Part shown: one piece after another, positions 1 through 8,639 of the stretch
Layout of the letters: every line of letters begins with the position of its first letter
Numbering within the stretch: the stretch's first letter is position 1
NCBI GenBank assembly: GCA_029058745.1
Contig: JAIDXM010000012.1
Span: forward strand, 1-58,527
Length of the DNA stretch: 58,527 bases
Source of the DNA: Muribaculaceae bacterium
Lineage (GTDB): Bacteria; Bacteroidota; Bacteroidia; Bacteroidales; Muribaculaceae
Reading direction: 5' to 3'
Made by a program: the position numbers and the translations under genes
The notes under the pieces: model-generated
Seen by the model: only the letters and a program-made list of their open reading frames with translations
What the model was told of the DNA's origin: nothing
Databases searched by the model: none

Positions 1-66
1 CGACACCGAATTATTGTCGTTAATGGTAACGACATATTCGCCTATAAATTCTGAGTTCTTAGCCAT
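1..66 (-). CDS. Partial unassigned CDS, N-terminus only
   Basis: An ATG at 66 on the minus strand opens a frame that runs off the left edge without a stop. The visible residues start MAKNSEFIGEYVVTINDNN. The gene lies 11 bp downstream of the small gene ending at 78 and on the same strand, as the third member of a small-gene cluster. Only 22 codons are visible, so no family can be assigned. The start is supported mainly by its position directly after the neighbouring stop. Confidence 0.5.
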   Translation of the reverse strand, partial: MAKNSEFIGEYVVTINDNNSVS

Positions 67-77
67 ATCTGATTGGT

Positions 78-395
78 TTATAGACCTTTTATCCAACCTC
101 CGTTTGATGAGCGGAGTTCGCAACTGCCGTTTCGGTTCTGAATGAAAACGTCGTTACCTTGCCACCGAGCCATTGCGATATTGCCGTTCCCCGAAAATGA
201 ATTGAGGTGTCCGCCGTTTTCGTTGCAGACTATCACAATACCTTTTTCGGTAGTAACCAATATCTTTCCGTTGGAGTGGTTATAATCTACATACACCGCT
301 TTGCCTCCTTGGTTAGGTGAGAATGAACGCATTTTGCCGCCGTATTCATTTACTATAACGACATTGCCGTTTTCAATCTTTGGAATGATTGCCAT
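78..395 (-). CDS. Small repeat protein, propeller-like, unknown function
   Basis: A 105-residue protein with no signal peptide or membrane segment. It has three degenerate repeats of about 30 residues, each a hydrophobic strand followed by an Asn/Gly turn and a Ser: around residues 9-26 (VVIVNEYGGKMRSFS), 52-68 (GIVIVCNENGGHLNSFS) and 80-100 (DVFIQNRNGSCELRSSNGG). The pattern resembles blades of WG- or propeller-type repeat proteins, but three short units cannot close a normal propeller, so oligomerisation or a sheet-like fold is possible. It sits between two other small genes on the same strand, 14 bp after the upstream one. I do not recognise a named family. Confidence 0.6.
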   Translation of the reverse strand: MAIIPKIENGNVVIVNEYGGKMRSFSPNQGGKAVYVDYNHSNGKILVTTEKGIVIVCNENGGHLNSFSGNGNIAMARWQGNDVFIQNRNGSCELRSSNGGWIKGL

Positions 396-409
396 TGTAT
401 TGAAAGAGG

Positions 410-610
410 TTAGAGTTTTTCGATGTTGTAGTAGTCGCTGGAGGGTGAGGGAATTGTTTTACCAAGCTGTTTTTTTACAGCCTCCTTTATATCATCCATA
501 TAGATACCGCCGATACCGCAGTTCTTTTCGATGATGACACTGTCGCCTTTCTTGGCTCCCTCTCGCATGGAGCCACAGTCCTTTTTGAATGTCAGTCTGA
601 ATTTTGCCAT
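410..610 (-). CDS. Small basic protein, resembles DUF6140-type proteins
   Basis: A 66-residue protein starting MAKFRLTFKKDCGSM. An ATG further upstream would add 26 residues rich in Cys and Arg; I prefer the start at 610 because the MAKF(R/K)(L/V)T opening is typical of small Bacteroidales proteins I associate with DUF6140. That likeness is from memory and is weak. There is no signal peptide or transmembrane segment. It is the first gene of the three-gene minus-strand cluster. No clear TAnnTTTG box was seen directly upstream. Confidence 0.5.
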   Translation of the reverse strand: MAKFRLTFKKDCGSMREGAKKGDSVIIEKNCGIGGIYMDDIKEAVKKQLGKTIPSPSSDYYNIEKL

Positions 611-1285
611 TTTATAAAATTTTAAGGGTGTTTTGACAAACTGGGTGGAGATACATCTTGCAGCAGGGCAGTTTGAGAAATGCCGCACAAAAATTTAGTC
701 GTACCCGATTTTTTACGGACACGACATAACGCGCCATATCGAATCTGCGATATGACGTGAATGTCAAGGATGCCTGTTCCAGACACCTCGTTACAAAAAC
801 TTGCTTAAATTGTGGGGGTAAGAAGTTGCGAGCTGTGTTCATTGCGATACTATTTACACTCCACCGACAAGGCCGATGGATAAGGGTTAACAGTATTGCA
901 AACGGGACGCAACGTATTTCAGGTTTATCGCCGACGGGAAAACCGTCACACGAAAGGAGGAAGAGCCGTTCCATCACTTTCCGCCGCTACACGAAGCCAC
1001 AGCCGAATTGCCGAGGTGATGTAATCCTCCAGGAAAGCCCCGCAGGACTCCCTTGCAATTGCGAAGTTATAAATTTCTATATAATCCTCCAAATTTTTTC
1101 GAAAAAAATCAAAAAAAATCGAATCCGCACGGCTCTTTCATTTAAGATTTCGTTGCATTCTCAATGATTGAGCTTTTTTATAGTGTGAACTGTGGGCCTA
1201 TAGATTGGATTATTTTCGTTATTATTAGTAAAATAAGTGTTTATAGAATCTGTCCAATCGACGGAGATGCGACAAAGGGAGCATG
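611..1285. other. Intergenic, no recognisable gene
   Basis: About 675 bp without a convincing coding region on either strand; the open frames here are unlike any family I know and overlap each other. One small perfect hairpin is visible at 733-752 (CATATCG, 6-nt loop, CGATATG). The sequence TAATCCTCCA occurs twice about 60 bp apart near 1022 and 1083. Together with the transposase debris to the right, this looks like an eroded region. Confidence 0.5.
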
Positions 1286-1478
1286 CGCCATCGGCTCAAC
1301 GACATTGTCACACATATGATACTCGGATGTGCCGATATAATAGTTCGGCATACACAATCTAAACAAATTCCGCAAAATGGGCTATGCTGAAGAATGGGGT
1401 ACCTTCGGAAGCAACCCTTTGCCGGGTAGAGAACGGCATTGACGATTCAGCCATGGCAGACAGAATGCAGGAATTTAC
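1286..1478 (+). pseudogene. ISAs1/H-repeat type transposase remnant
   Basis: Three short stretches in three different frames line up in order with the N-terminal part of ISAs1-family (H-repeat associated) transposases. The first is RHRLNDIVTHMILGCADII from 1286. The second is FGIHNLNKFRKMG from 1344. The third is MLKNGVPSEATLCRVENG from 1384. The motif 'MLKNGVPS...LCRVENGIDD..MADRMQEF' is the recognisable core. At least two frame changes and the loss of everything after about residue 100, including the DDE catalytic region, make it non-functional. Coding similarity ends where a 25-bp inverted repeat begins (1479), suggesting an internal deletion joined the 5' part of the gene to the element's end. 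Confidence 0.6.
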
Positions 1479-1550
1479 TGAGGGCTTTTCAACGCCGGTT
1501 TACACTAAACCATTAAAGGTGCAATATCAATCGGCATTCAAAAGCCCTCA
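1479..1550. repeat. Imperfect 25-bp inverted repeat, possible IS end or MITE
   Basis: The left arm at 1479-1503 (TGAGGGCTTTTCAACGCCGG...) and the right arm at 1526-1550 read in reverse complement match at about 20 of 25 positions, and the outer 14 bases differ at one position. A smaller perfect hairpin, GGTTTA-CAC-TAAACC, lies inside at 1498-1512. It abuts the broken transposase, so it may be a terminal inverted repeat structure or a miniature derivative. Confidence 0.45.
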
Positions 1551-1700
1551 AATCATTTTTATTTCGGCAACATTTGAAAGAATCTCAAAATCTTTCAAAA
1601 TCTCTCATATAACTATCACAATAAAACAGTGCCGGAGGCGTGTCTCTTAATAATCAGAGAGAATCAAATGTCAGGTATCGTCTTTTTCTGAGTCAAAAGG

Positions 1701-3077
1701 TCAGAAGGGGAAGTTGATTCCAAAATTAAACGAAGCGTTAGAATTCAGTGGAATGCCCTGTTTGGCAAGTTTGCCCACGGTATGGTCCATTCCCGCAAAA
1801 AGATTGAAACCTGTGGTGTGTATATTTAGAAGCCATCCGAATCCTATTCCATAAGTACCGGCGGCTACATTGACATCTGCCGATAGGAAATCAACCGGAT
1901 TTATATTTGCCGAGAGCCGGAATTGTGTCCAGGTATAGGGGCCATTGATGCGGGTAGAGTTCATCAATCCGAAATGCAGGCGACGATAGGCCGGGAGTTC
2001 ATATTGTGCTCCGAAATTCAGAGTTGCCGCAAGTGCTCTTGTACGGGATGAGACTTCTCCGTTGTTGTCAAGCTGATAGAGCTTTGCGAGATCATCAGTA
2101 AACCTGTCCCATTCATTGTCGAAAGAGTTTGGCGCGTCATCGTTGACATTGAAGATGTATGAATCGGTATCAACAGTCTTGGTGCCGTTTGTTGAAGCCC
2201 ACTGCGTTTTACCCCACTTCATAAATCCAAGGTCGAGCACTGCTGCTGAAAATGTAAAGTCGTTCCATTCGTATTGCGCTCCGAGGTCAAATCCGAGTCC
2301 GAATCCGTTTGGTCCGTAGTCTCCGTCGATATCTCCACCTGACACATAATCCTTGCCAGTCTGTTCGCTTCTGTCCATCTCATATCTGAATCCGGAGATA
2401 GAAGTGTAGATGTCTGCATTTGTCTGTGCGATCCATTTGTTGTTGTCAAGAACAAGCTTCGCGTCATTGAATCTGAAATCCATATTGCCGGCGCCCACGA
2501 GCACTTTGAGTGTGGCTCCGACCCTGAGCCCTTTCACCTGTTTGATTTCATGTGAATGGTTGAGGGCAAGCTGTGCGTAGGCGTTTGCATTTCCAAACAT
2601 ATTTTTGATGTCGTAGGTGCTGTTGGTGACACCCTCCTTTGCAAGCGAGAAGAATGAACCAGGCACAGACACATCTACATTGGCCACGACGCCAAGAGAT
2701 ACGGTATTGTAGCCACCCATGCCGTTGAAGCCCACGGATAGGATGTCAACTTTTGTGTTTGTTCCAAGTCTGTTCTTTTCTCCGAATTTGCTCATGGCCT
2801 CGCTTTCGCTGATTCCGGGATTGGTGAACAGCACGGTCTTGCCATTGAGTTTGTACAGCACTTCGTTGAGATGGAGATTGCCATGCATATTGATATTCAG
2901 ATTTCCCAAGGCCGGGAATGATACGAACCCCTTTTCATTTCCGAATGCCGGATTCATTTCGAAGCGGTAGTCGTAGTTGTCGAGGAAATATCCGGAATAT
3001 GTGGTTTGCGCATAAGCTGTGGCTAACGAAGAGAAGGCCAGAAATGAGATAGCAGCTTTCTTAATATATGATTTCAT
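1701..3077 (-). CDS. DUF5723 family outer-membrane beta-barrel protein
   Basis: A 458-residue exported protein. The start at 3077 is chosen because it gives a clean signal peptide (MKSYIKKAAISFLAFSSLATAYAQ, cleavage after AQ); an upstream in-frame ATG at 3098 would put seven extra residues in front of it. The mature part opens with 'YFLDNYDYRFEMNPAF', typical of DUF5723, and continues as alternating amphipathic strands rich in Gly, Asn and aromatics, ending with a terminal strand 'NASFNFGINFPF' that finishes on Phe. That is the usual ending of an outer-membrane barrel. Its cargo or role is unknown. It follows the lipoprotein gene by 26 bp, so the two are probably co-transcribed and may act together at the outer membrane. 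Confidence 0.8.
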   Translation of the reverse strand: MKSYIKKAAISFLAFSSLATAYAQTTYSGYFLDNYDYRFEMNPAFGNEKGFVSFPALGNLNINMHGNLHLNEVLYKLNGKTVLFTNPGISESEAMSKFGEKNRLGTNTKVDILSVGFNGMGGYNTVSLGVVANVDVSVPGSFFSLAKEGVTNSTYDIKNMFGNANAYAQLALNHSHEIKQVKGLRVGATLKVLVGAGNMDFRFNDAKLVLDNNKWIAQTNADIYTSISGFRYEMDRSEQTGKDYVSGGDIDGDYGPNGFGLGFDLGAQYEWNDFTFSAAVLDLGFMKWGKTQWASTNGTKTVDTDSYIFNVNDDAPNSFDNEWDRFTDDLAKLYQLDNNGEVSSRTRALAATLNFGAQYELPAYRRLHFGLMNSTRINGPYTWTQFRLSANINPVDFLSADVNVAAGTYGIGFGWLLNIHTTGFNLFAGMDHTVGKLAKQGIPLNSNASFNFGINFPF

Positions 3078-3103
3078 AATACAGTAGTCGAAAAGCATTT
3101 TAA

Positions 3104-4867
3104 TTATAGTTCTTTAGTATAGTTGCCAGAGACCTTGACTCTGATTTTGTCAAGGGTGAGTGTCTGGTCGGGAGACAGTGTTTCATCGTTGTCGCCCGGA
3201 AGCACAGTGGCCGTGAATGAGATACCGTCGAGATGTCTCACCTCACCCGTGACACGTATTGTCACAGGCTGACCGGATGTGTTGGCCTCTATGTCGGCCC
3301 CTTCGATGGTCACGCCTGCTATAGGTTGTCCGTTTTTATCGATAGGAAATCCGGAGATATGCGCTTTTAACGGCAGGGTGCTGCTGGCATCCAATGAAAT
3401 CTCAAGGCTGCTGATTGTGATGGCATCTACGTATTCGTCGTTCCAGCCGTCTTTTGTTTCAGTATATACTATTTTTGAGGCAGTCCCGCTTTTAAGGGCG
3501 AGAGGGGCAAGGAATTCCCAGTTGCCGGAGAGAGTCCCGAGTTCTCTTCCGAGAGCGAACTTCTCCACAGTCTGTTCATATATCTGAGGATTGTCAAGCT
3601 TGATATCAATCATCTTGGGGAGTCCGTTTCCGCTTATGACATTTCCCAGCGATGTGAAGGGGACATGTGTAGCGCCTGTGAATGATGACGGTACAGACGA
3701 TGGCATTTCGGGAGATAGACAGAAGTTGTATGGTCCGTCGTTGCCAAGGTTATAGCCGACACGGAAATTACCGTTGTCGAGTGAGAATGTGCGGTTGCTC
3801 TCGTTTTCACGGACAGCTGTCAGGATAAGTCCTGTCTGGTAGCCGATGTTGTCGTTGGCGACAGGATTGTTGACACTTAGATATATCTGCGGATTATTAA
3901 GGATGAGGTCGGTGCCTTCCTGTGCGAGGAAGTCGGGGAGGTCATTGAGGCTGATGGGAGAGATGTTGAGGGCGTCCCCTTCCAGAAGGTATCTGATTTT
4001 GCCGGATACTGCTTCAGCTGAGAGTGGAGAGAGAGAGTAGGACACGCTGATATTAACGCTTGAAGATGGCATGCTTGTCCCGGTGTTCTTCGGAGTGACA
4101 GTCAGGTTTGCAGACTCGATATTGATGTCGGCGGATAGAGAGAGCGACCTGTTGTCAGAGTCGATATATGCATTGTTGGCAGGAAGGTTGATTGCCTTTG
4201 CGTTGACAGACAGAGATGCGGTGCCGTTTTCAAACTTGAGAGACGGGATTGTCAGGATTCCGTTGTCGTTGTATATGCCGGCAGGCGTTATGCATTCTAT
4301 GTCAAGTCCTTTTGGGAGCTGTATCCGGATGTCGGAAAGCTCTATGTCGGCCAATGTTGAGATGGCTTGCTCTGAGTAAAAGTTGATGGTTACGTTGTAC
4401 CCGGACACATATATGTCGGAAATCTCGATTATCGAACGGTCGATGTCGTTAGCTTGATACGTAACATTGCGGTGGATAGGCTGGTTGAGTGGAAAGGTCA
4501 GCGAGGATGCGTTTCCTGTGGAAGTGGATCGTGAGAGGGGATTGTTGAAGGTAAGTGTGGAAGGAGATACAGATGGCGCGTCAGAGGAAAATGCAGGGAT
4601 TGAGATGGGGTCAGAATGGAACGTCCCTTTTTCTTGCACGGCATATATTTTTTGTCCGTTCAACGATATTTCCTTGATTTGGTCACCTTCTTTGATTTCG
4701 ATAATATCACCTAACGTGATTACGTCAAGATTTATCGGCAATACAAGGTCTTTGACTTTGAATTCGGAAGTGGTGTCGATATTGTCAAGGTCATAGCCGT
4801 TGTCGATACAGCTTTGCATTGAAACCAACACCAATAGAGGAAGTCCTCTTTTTAGAAAATGCTTCAT
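3104..4867 (-). CDS. Large lipoprotein, unknown function
   Basis: A 587-residue protein with a lipoprotein signal (MKHFLKRGLPLLVLVSMQSC; Cys 20 is the predicted lipidated residue). The mature part carries repeated beta-strand-rich sections with Ser/Thr/Asn/Pro-rich linkers. Recurring phrases such as 'NNPLSRS', 'LNNPQIYLSVNNP' and 'KLDNPQIYEQTVEK' suggest several immunoglobulin-like or barrel-associated modules. I do not recognise a named domain. It is first in an operon with the DUF5723 barrel and has its own promoter upstream. A surface or periplasmic partner of the barrel is a reasonable inference. Confidence 0.7.
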   Translation of the reverse strand: MKHFLKRGLPLLVLVSMQSCIDNGYDLDNIDTTSEFKVKDLVLPINLDVITLGDIIEIKEGDQIKEISLNGQKIYAVQEKGTFHSDPISIPAFSSDAPSVSPSTLTFNNPLSRSTSTGNASSLTFPLNQPIHRNVTYQANDIDRSIIEISDIYVSGYNVTINFYSEQAISTLADIELSDIRIQLPKGLDIECITPAGIYNDNGILTIPSLKFENGTASLSVNAKAINLPANNAYIDSDNRSLSLSADINIESANLTVTPKNTGTSMPSSSVNISVSYSLSPLSAEAVSGKIRYLLEGDALNISPISLNDLPDFLAQEGTDLILNNPQIYLSVNNPVANDNIGYQTGLILTAVRENESNRTFSLDNGNFRVGYNLGNDGPYNFCLSPEMPSSVPSSFTGATHVPFTSLGNVISGNGLPKMIDIKLDNPQIYEQTVEKFALGRELGTLSGNWEFLAPLALKSGTASKIVYTETKDGWNDEYVDAITISSLEISLDASSTLPLKAHISGFPIDKNGQPIAGVTIEGADIEANTSGQPVTIRVTGEVRHLDGISFTATVLPGDNDETLSPDQTLTLDKIRVKVSGNYTKEL

Positions 4868-4941
4868 GAAAAATGTAGTTTGTTAATAATTTACATGGTA
4901 GTTCCGACGTGATGGCTGGCAAGCCTTGCGAAAACTATGTG

Positions 4942-4973
4942 CAAAGTTAATAAATTTATACATATCTAAACAA
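4942..4973 (-). promoter_or_regulatory. Bacteroidota promoter for the lipoprotein operon
   Basis: On the minus strand a perfect -7 box TAACTTTG (4942-4949) is preceded by TTG (4971-4973) with a 21-bp spacer. It lies about 75 bp before the lipoprotein start at 4867. Confidence 0.6.
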
Positions 4974-5087
4974 TATTTTATGAAATGGATTTGTGAATTT
5001 GTTGTGTGTCGGATGCCGGGTCTAAGCGCTGCATGTGTTTCGGAGGGGGCATTATTTATCGTGAATGATTTCAACATATATATGAAG

Positions 5088-5120
5088 ATGCAGCCATCCT
5101 CCGTAAGAAGATGGCTGCAT
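5088..5120 (-). terminator. Hairpin downstream of the M13 peptidase
   Basis: Perfect 11-bp arms ATGCAGCCATC (5088-5098) and GATGGCTGCAT (5110-5120) enclose an 11-nt loop, about 75 bp after the peptidase stop. No strong T-run follows, so the efficiency is uncertain. Confidence 0.5.
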
Positions 5121-5194
5121 AGGGTTGTTGTCATATCCTGCCAGGGGGCCCACACGAATGAAACGGATTGTGGCTCGGCAGGAATGGGGAAGGC

Positions 5195-7237
5195 TTACCA
5201 GATAATTACTCTTTCAGATTCCGGACGGAACATCTTGTCGCCTTCTTTTACCCCGAAGGCTTCAAAGAACGGGGCAAGGTTGCGGACCGATACGTTAACG
5301 CGGTTTTTGCCGAGAGAGTGTACGTCGCCGGTGGTGAGTGAGCGGATTTCTTCCTCGCGTATGTTATTTGCCCAGAGATTGGCGAAATTGAGATAGAACA
5401 CCTTCACCGGATCAATGCCATCAATCAGGGCCTTGTCAGATGCGACGTCAACGCCTTTTTTATTTTGGGAATCAAGGAAGGCAGTCATGGCGATGCGTAG
5501 TCCACCCTGGTCGGCTATATTCTCGCCGAGGGTGTATTGTCCGTTGGCATGCAGGCCGGGAAGCACTTCCACTTCAGAGAACTGTTCGACAAGGCCATTT
5601 GTCAGTTTCTTGAACTCTTCGGCATCCTTCTTAGTCCACCAGTTCACCATATTTCCGTCGGCGTCAAACTGACATCCCTGGTCATCAAATCCATGGGTAA
5701 GCTCGTGGCCTATCACGACGCCAATTCCACCGTAATTCTCAGCATCGCTTGCCTCCGGATCAAAGAATGGAGCCTGTAGGATGCCGGCAGGGAACACAAT
5801 CTCATTGTTCAGCGGATTATAGTATGCGTTGATGGTCTGAGGAGTCATTCCCCATTCTGTACGGTCAACCGGTTTTCCCCATTTGGCGAGGGTCTGCTGC
5901 ACGGCCCATTGGTGGGCGTTGTGGGCGTTCTCCCAATATGAGAGCGCGGGGTCGATGTCAAGCTTGGAATAGTCTTTCCATTTGTCGGGATAACCGATTT
6001 TTACAGTGATTGCATTGAGTTTCTTGAGAGCCTGCACTTTGGTGTCGTCGCTCATCCAAGGGAGGTGGATTATGTGTTTGCCAAGTGCATTACGCAGGTT
6101 TTCTACAAGGCCTATCATATACTGCTTAGAGCTTTCAGGGAAGTATTCCTCTACATAAAGTTCCCCGATTGCCTCACCAAGAAATCCTTCAGTAGTGGCG
6201 AGCGCACGTTTCCAACGAGGACGCTGTTCCTGCACTCCGCTCATCACTTTGTTGAACTCAAAGCTTGCATCGCTGAAGTCATCGCTGAGGTACGGGGCCG
6301 CACTGTTGACGAATTGCCATAGATAATAATCCTTCTTCTCACGGTCGGTGAGTGATTTCATAAGATTGTCAGCCTGTTTTACGGTGTTCATCTCAGTCAC
6401 AATCACCTGTTCGGGCGATTCGATACCCATTGTTTCGATGAAGAAGCGGTCCCAGGGGATGTTGGGATACATCTCTTTGAGCTGTGCGAAGCTACGTGGA
6501 TTATACATTGCGGGGAGGTTGCGGCTTTCTTCACGTGTCCATGTCGAGTCGGCGAGCAGAGTCTCCACTTTCATCACATTTTTGACGATACGTTTGGCAT
6601 CCTTCTTGGAATACCCCGCATTTGTCATCTGGCGTTCAATAAGCTTCTGGTATGCGTTGCGTACATCTTTATTACGCTTGTCATCCTTGAGATAATAGTC
6701 TCTGTCTCCAAGGGTTAGTCCTCCGCCACTTACATACATGGCATATTCCTTGCTGTTGGTAAGATTTTCCATCGGGCCGGCTCCGAAAAGGGGAGATGTG
6801 TAATTCTGATGGAGCCAAAGGAACAGGTCTTCCATCTTGGAGGGGTCGGTGTTCTCGATTTTTGCCAGGTCAGCTTTTATCGGTTCTGCGCCAAGTTTGT
6901 TGCGGCGTGCGGAATCCATAGCTGTCTCATAAAGGGCTGAAATTTTGTAGGCGTTCGACCCTTTTTCCGGATTCGTCTTAGCGAGATTCGTGACAATCCT
7001 CCTCACACGATTGTTGCTTGAGTCGTTGAGAATGTTGAACTGTCCGTAGCGTGCATACTCCGGAGTGAGAGGATGAGAATCCATCCACCCTTTGTTGACA
7101 TACTGATAGAAATCCTCAGATGCCGCCACATTTTTGTCAAAGCCTGATTTGTCAAGGCTCTTGAGATGCTCTTGGGCGCACAAGGCGGAAGGAATTCCGG
7201 CAAGTGCGATGAGAAGTAATGCTTTAGAAAATTTCAT
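5195..7237 (-). CDS. pepO: M13 (neprilysin/PepO) family metallopeptidase
   Basis: A 680-residue secreted zinc endopeptidase, the usual length for M13. It has a signal peptide (residues 1-21, ending ALCA). The zinc motif HELTH is at 511-515, the third ligand lies in GENIAD (Glu 572), the substrate-binding NAYY is at 470-473, and the C-terminal tail ends '..SERVIIW' in place of the classical CxxW. Family members cleave small peptides, and this one probably acts in the periplasm or at the cell surface. It follows the small HTH gene by 37 bp on the same strand, at the end of the ftsY-rimO-menF-HTH run. All key catalytic residues are present. Confidence 0.93.
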   Translation of the reverse strand: MKFSKALLLIALAGIPSALCAQEHLKSLDKSGFDKNVAASEDFYQYVNKGWMDSHPLTPEYARYGQFNILNDSSNNRVRRIVTNLAKTNPEKGSNAYKISALYETAMDSARRNKLGAEPIKADLAKIENTDPSKMEDLFLWLHQNYTSPLFGAGPMENLTNSKEYAMYVSGGGLTLGDRDYYLKDDKRNKDVRNAYQKLIERQMTNAGYSKKDAKRIVKNVMKVETLLADSTWTREESRNLPAMYNPRSFAQLKEMYPNIPWDRFFIETMGIESPEQVIVTEMNTVKQADNLMKSLTDREKKDYYLWQFVNSAAPYLSDDFSDASFEFNKVMSGVQEQRPRWKRALATTEGFLGEAIGELYVEEYFPESSKQYMIGLVENLRNALGKHIIHLPWMSDDTKVQALKKLNAITVKIGYPDKWKDYSKLDIDPALSYWENAHNAHQWAVQQTLAKWGKPVDRTEWGMTPQTINAYYNPLNNEIVFPAGILQAPFFDPEASDAENYGGIGVVIGHELTHGFDDQGCQFDADGNMVNWWTKKDAEEFKKLTNGLVEQFSEVEVLPGLHANGQYTLGENIADQGGLRIAMTAFLDSQNKKGVDVASDKALIDGIDPVKVFYLNFANLWANNIREEEIRSLTTGDVHSLGKNRVNVSVRNLAPFFEAFGVKEGDKMFRPESERVIIW

Positions 7238-7274
7238 TATTATACAATTAGATGTTTTAAAGGTGTCTTAATCA

Positions 7275-7505
7275 CTAATGCCGAATTTTCCCGGAATCAT
7301 CATCCGGGACATACTCCAGAATGTCTCCTGGCTGGCAGTTGAGAATCCTGCATATGTTCTCGAGAGTTGAAAACCTTATGGCTTTCCCCTTTCCGGTTTT
7401 GAGTATGGAGAGGTTGGAGGGAGTAATCTTCATTCTTCCGGCAAGCTCTCCGAGGGTTATTTTCCTGGCAGCCATAATGACATCCAGGTTTACTATTATC
7501 GGCAT
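7275..7505 (-). CDS. Small XRE/Cro-type HTH regulator
   Basis: A 76-residue protein that is almost entirely one helix-turn-helix domain: 'ITLGELAGRMKITPSNLSILKTGKGKAIRFSTLENICRILNCQPGDILEY' covers residues 16-65. It resembles YozG-like Cro/CI regulators that often sit beside a small DUF2975 membrane protein, which is absent here. It begins 15 bp after the isochorismate synthase stop and ends 37 bp before the M13 peptidase. Its targets cannot be read from the sequence; autoregulation or control of the peptidase is a guess. Confidence 0.85.
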   Translation of the reverse strand: MPIIVNLDVIMAARKITLGELAGRMKITPSNLSILKTGKGKAIRFSTLENICRILNCQPGDILEYVPDDDSGKIRH

Positions 7506-7520
7506 TTGCGTGTGTTTTTA

Positions 7521-8636
7521 CTATATGTTTTTTATCTCTCTGTCATCTGCCAAGGCATATCCGAGGGTTTTCATTTTTAATTCCGTCTCAGTCCATTCCT
7601 CATTTTCCGAGGACCTGGAGGTGATACCCCCGCCTGCAAACATCGCGTATCTGGAGCTTTCGATAGTTGCACATCGGAGATTGACGTAGAACGAGAAGTC
7701 GGCAGGACCGGAATACGGACCACAGAACCCGCCGTAGCATCCCCTGTCATGCAGTTCAAGACGTGATATCGTGTCAAGGGCAAGGTCCTTCGGATAGCCA
7801 CACACAGCCGGAGTGGGGGAGAGGTCCTTCAGCAATCCACGAAGTCTGTCAGCGTTGAAATCAGACGGTATATCAGCTGAAATGGGAGTGCAGATATGTT
7901 CGATGCCTCCGGCCGGTCGCGAAAATGTCTTTCCGAGGAGCGGTGTAATGCCATTGGATTCGAGACAGTCAGAGATATAGCCGCTCACTATCCGTTGCTC
8001 GATGGTGTTTTTCACATCCCACTCCATCTCTTTGCCGCATTCCCTTGTTCCGGCAAGGGCCATGGTTTCTAATTTCCCTGCTGTCCCGCATAGCAGCAGT
8101 TCAGGAGAGGCTCCGATCCAGCATCCTGTGACGGGTGTGGCAAATGCGAATACAAAAGCAGAAGGATATTCACGGCACAACCGAGAGAATGTGGCCGCCA
8201 CATCAATATTCCCGTCGATACAAGCCACCCTTGAAGCCACAACCTTCGTGTCGGGATTATTCCCTAAAAGCTCTTTGATTTTCCTGATTTCAAGCGCATA
8301 CTCTTCAAAGGTGGTTGATTTCTGAGGGAAAGTGGCATTCTCGGCATAAGGACGCTTACAGTCGCAGGTCGGTTTCCAGGGAATTGTGACAGCAGTGGCG
8401 GATGGATGAAATGGGGCTATCACGAATCCGGGAACCCCGATTCCTTCAGCGATAGTCTCAGAAGACCCGAAAGATACCATCATGTCGCCCGGACGGCGGT
8501 AAGCATAGAAAGAGAGTCGGGAGTCAATGGCTCCCCTTATCTCATCCTGAAGGTCGATTTCAGCTGAGGGGTCAGAGAAGAATATCATCGGCCCGTTGGT
8601 GGCTCTCTTGGAGTCTCTATTAAATCTTATACCCAT
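7521..8636 (-). CDS. menF: Isochorismate synthase (chorismate-binding enzyme)
   Basis: A 371-residue protein with the chorismate-utilising fold in its C-terminal two thirds. Recognisable blocks are 'GASPELLL', 'ALAGTRECG', the conserved 'LSPTPAVCGYPKD' and 'RGCYGGFCGPYS..ADFSFYVNLRC', and the closing 'FAGGGITSRSSENEEWTETELKMKTL'. This set fits MenF/EntC-type isochorismate synthases better than anthranilate synthase. It would feed menaquinone synthesis, needed for anaerobic respiration in this phylum, but no other men gene is in the window. The start lies 3 bp after the rimO stop, so it is translated from the ftsY-rimO transcript. A siderophore role is the alternative. Confidence 0.88.
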   Translation of the reverse strand: MGIRFNRDSKRATNGPMIFFSDPSAEIDLQDEIRGAIDSRLSFYAYRRPGDMMVSFGSSETIAEGIGVPGFVIAPFHPSATAVTIPWKPTCDCKRPYAENATFPQKSTTFEEYALEIRKIKELLGNNPDTKVVASRVACIDGNIDVAATFSRLCREYPSAFVFAFATPVTGCWIGASPELLLCGTAGKLETMALAGTRECGKEMEWDVKNTIEQRIVSGYISDCLESNGITPLLGKTFSRPAGGIEHICTPISADIPSDFNADRLRGLLKDLSPTPAVCGYPKDLALDTISRLELHDRGCYGGFCGPYSGPADFSFYVNLRCATIESSRYAMFAGGGITSRSSENEEWTETELKMKTLGYALADDREIKNI

Positions 8637-8639
8637 ATG

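Larger units (their letters stand above)
4883..5194. other. Intergenic between pepO-like gene and lipoprotein operon
   Basis: This gap of 312 bp contains the lipoprotein promoter (4942-4973) and the terminator-like hairpin behind the M13 peptidase (5088-5120). I see no gene in it. Confidence 0.6.

Noticed and set aside
1701..4867. Polysaccharide utilisation locus (SusC/SusD pair)
   Set aside because: The barrel protein is DUF5723 without a TonB plug domain and the lipoprotein has no SusD helical TPR pattern; no glycoside hydrolase is nearby.
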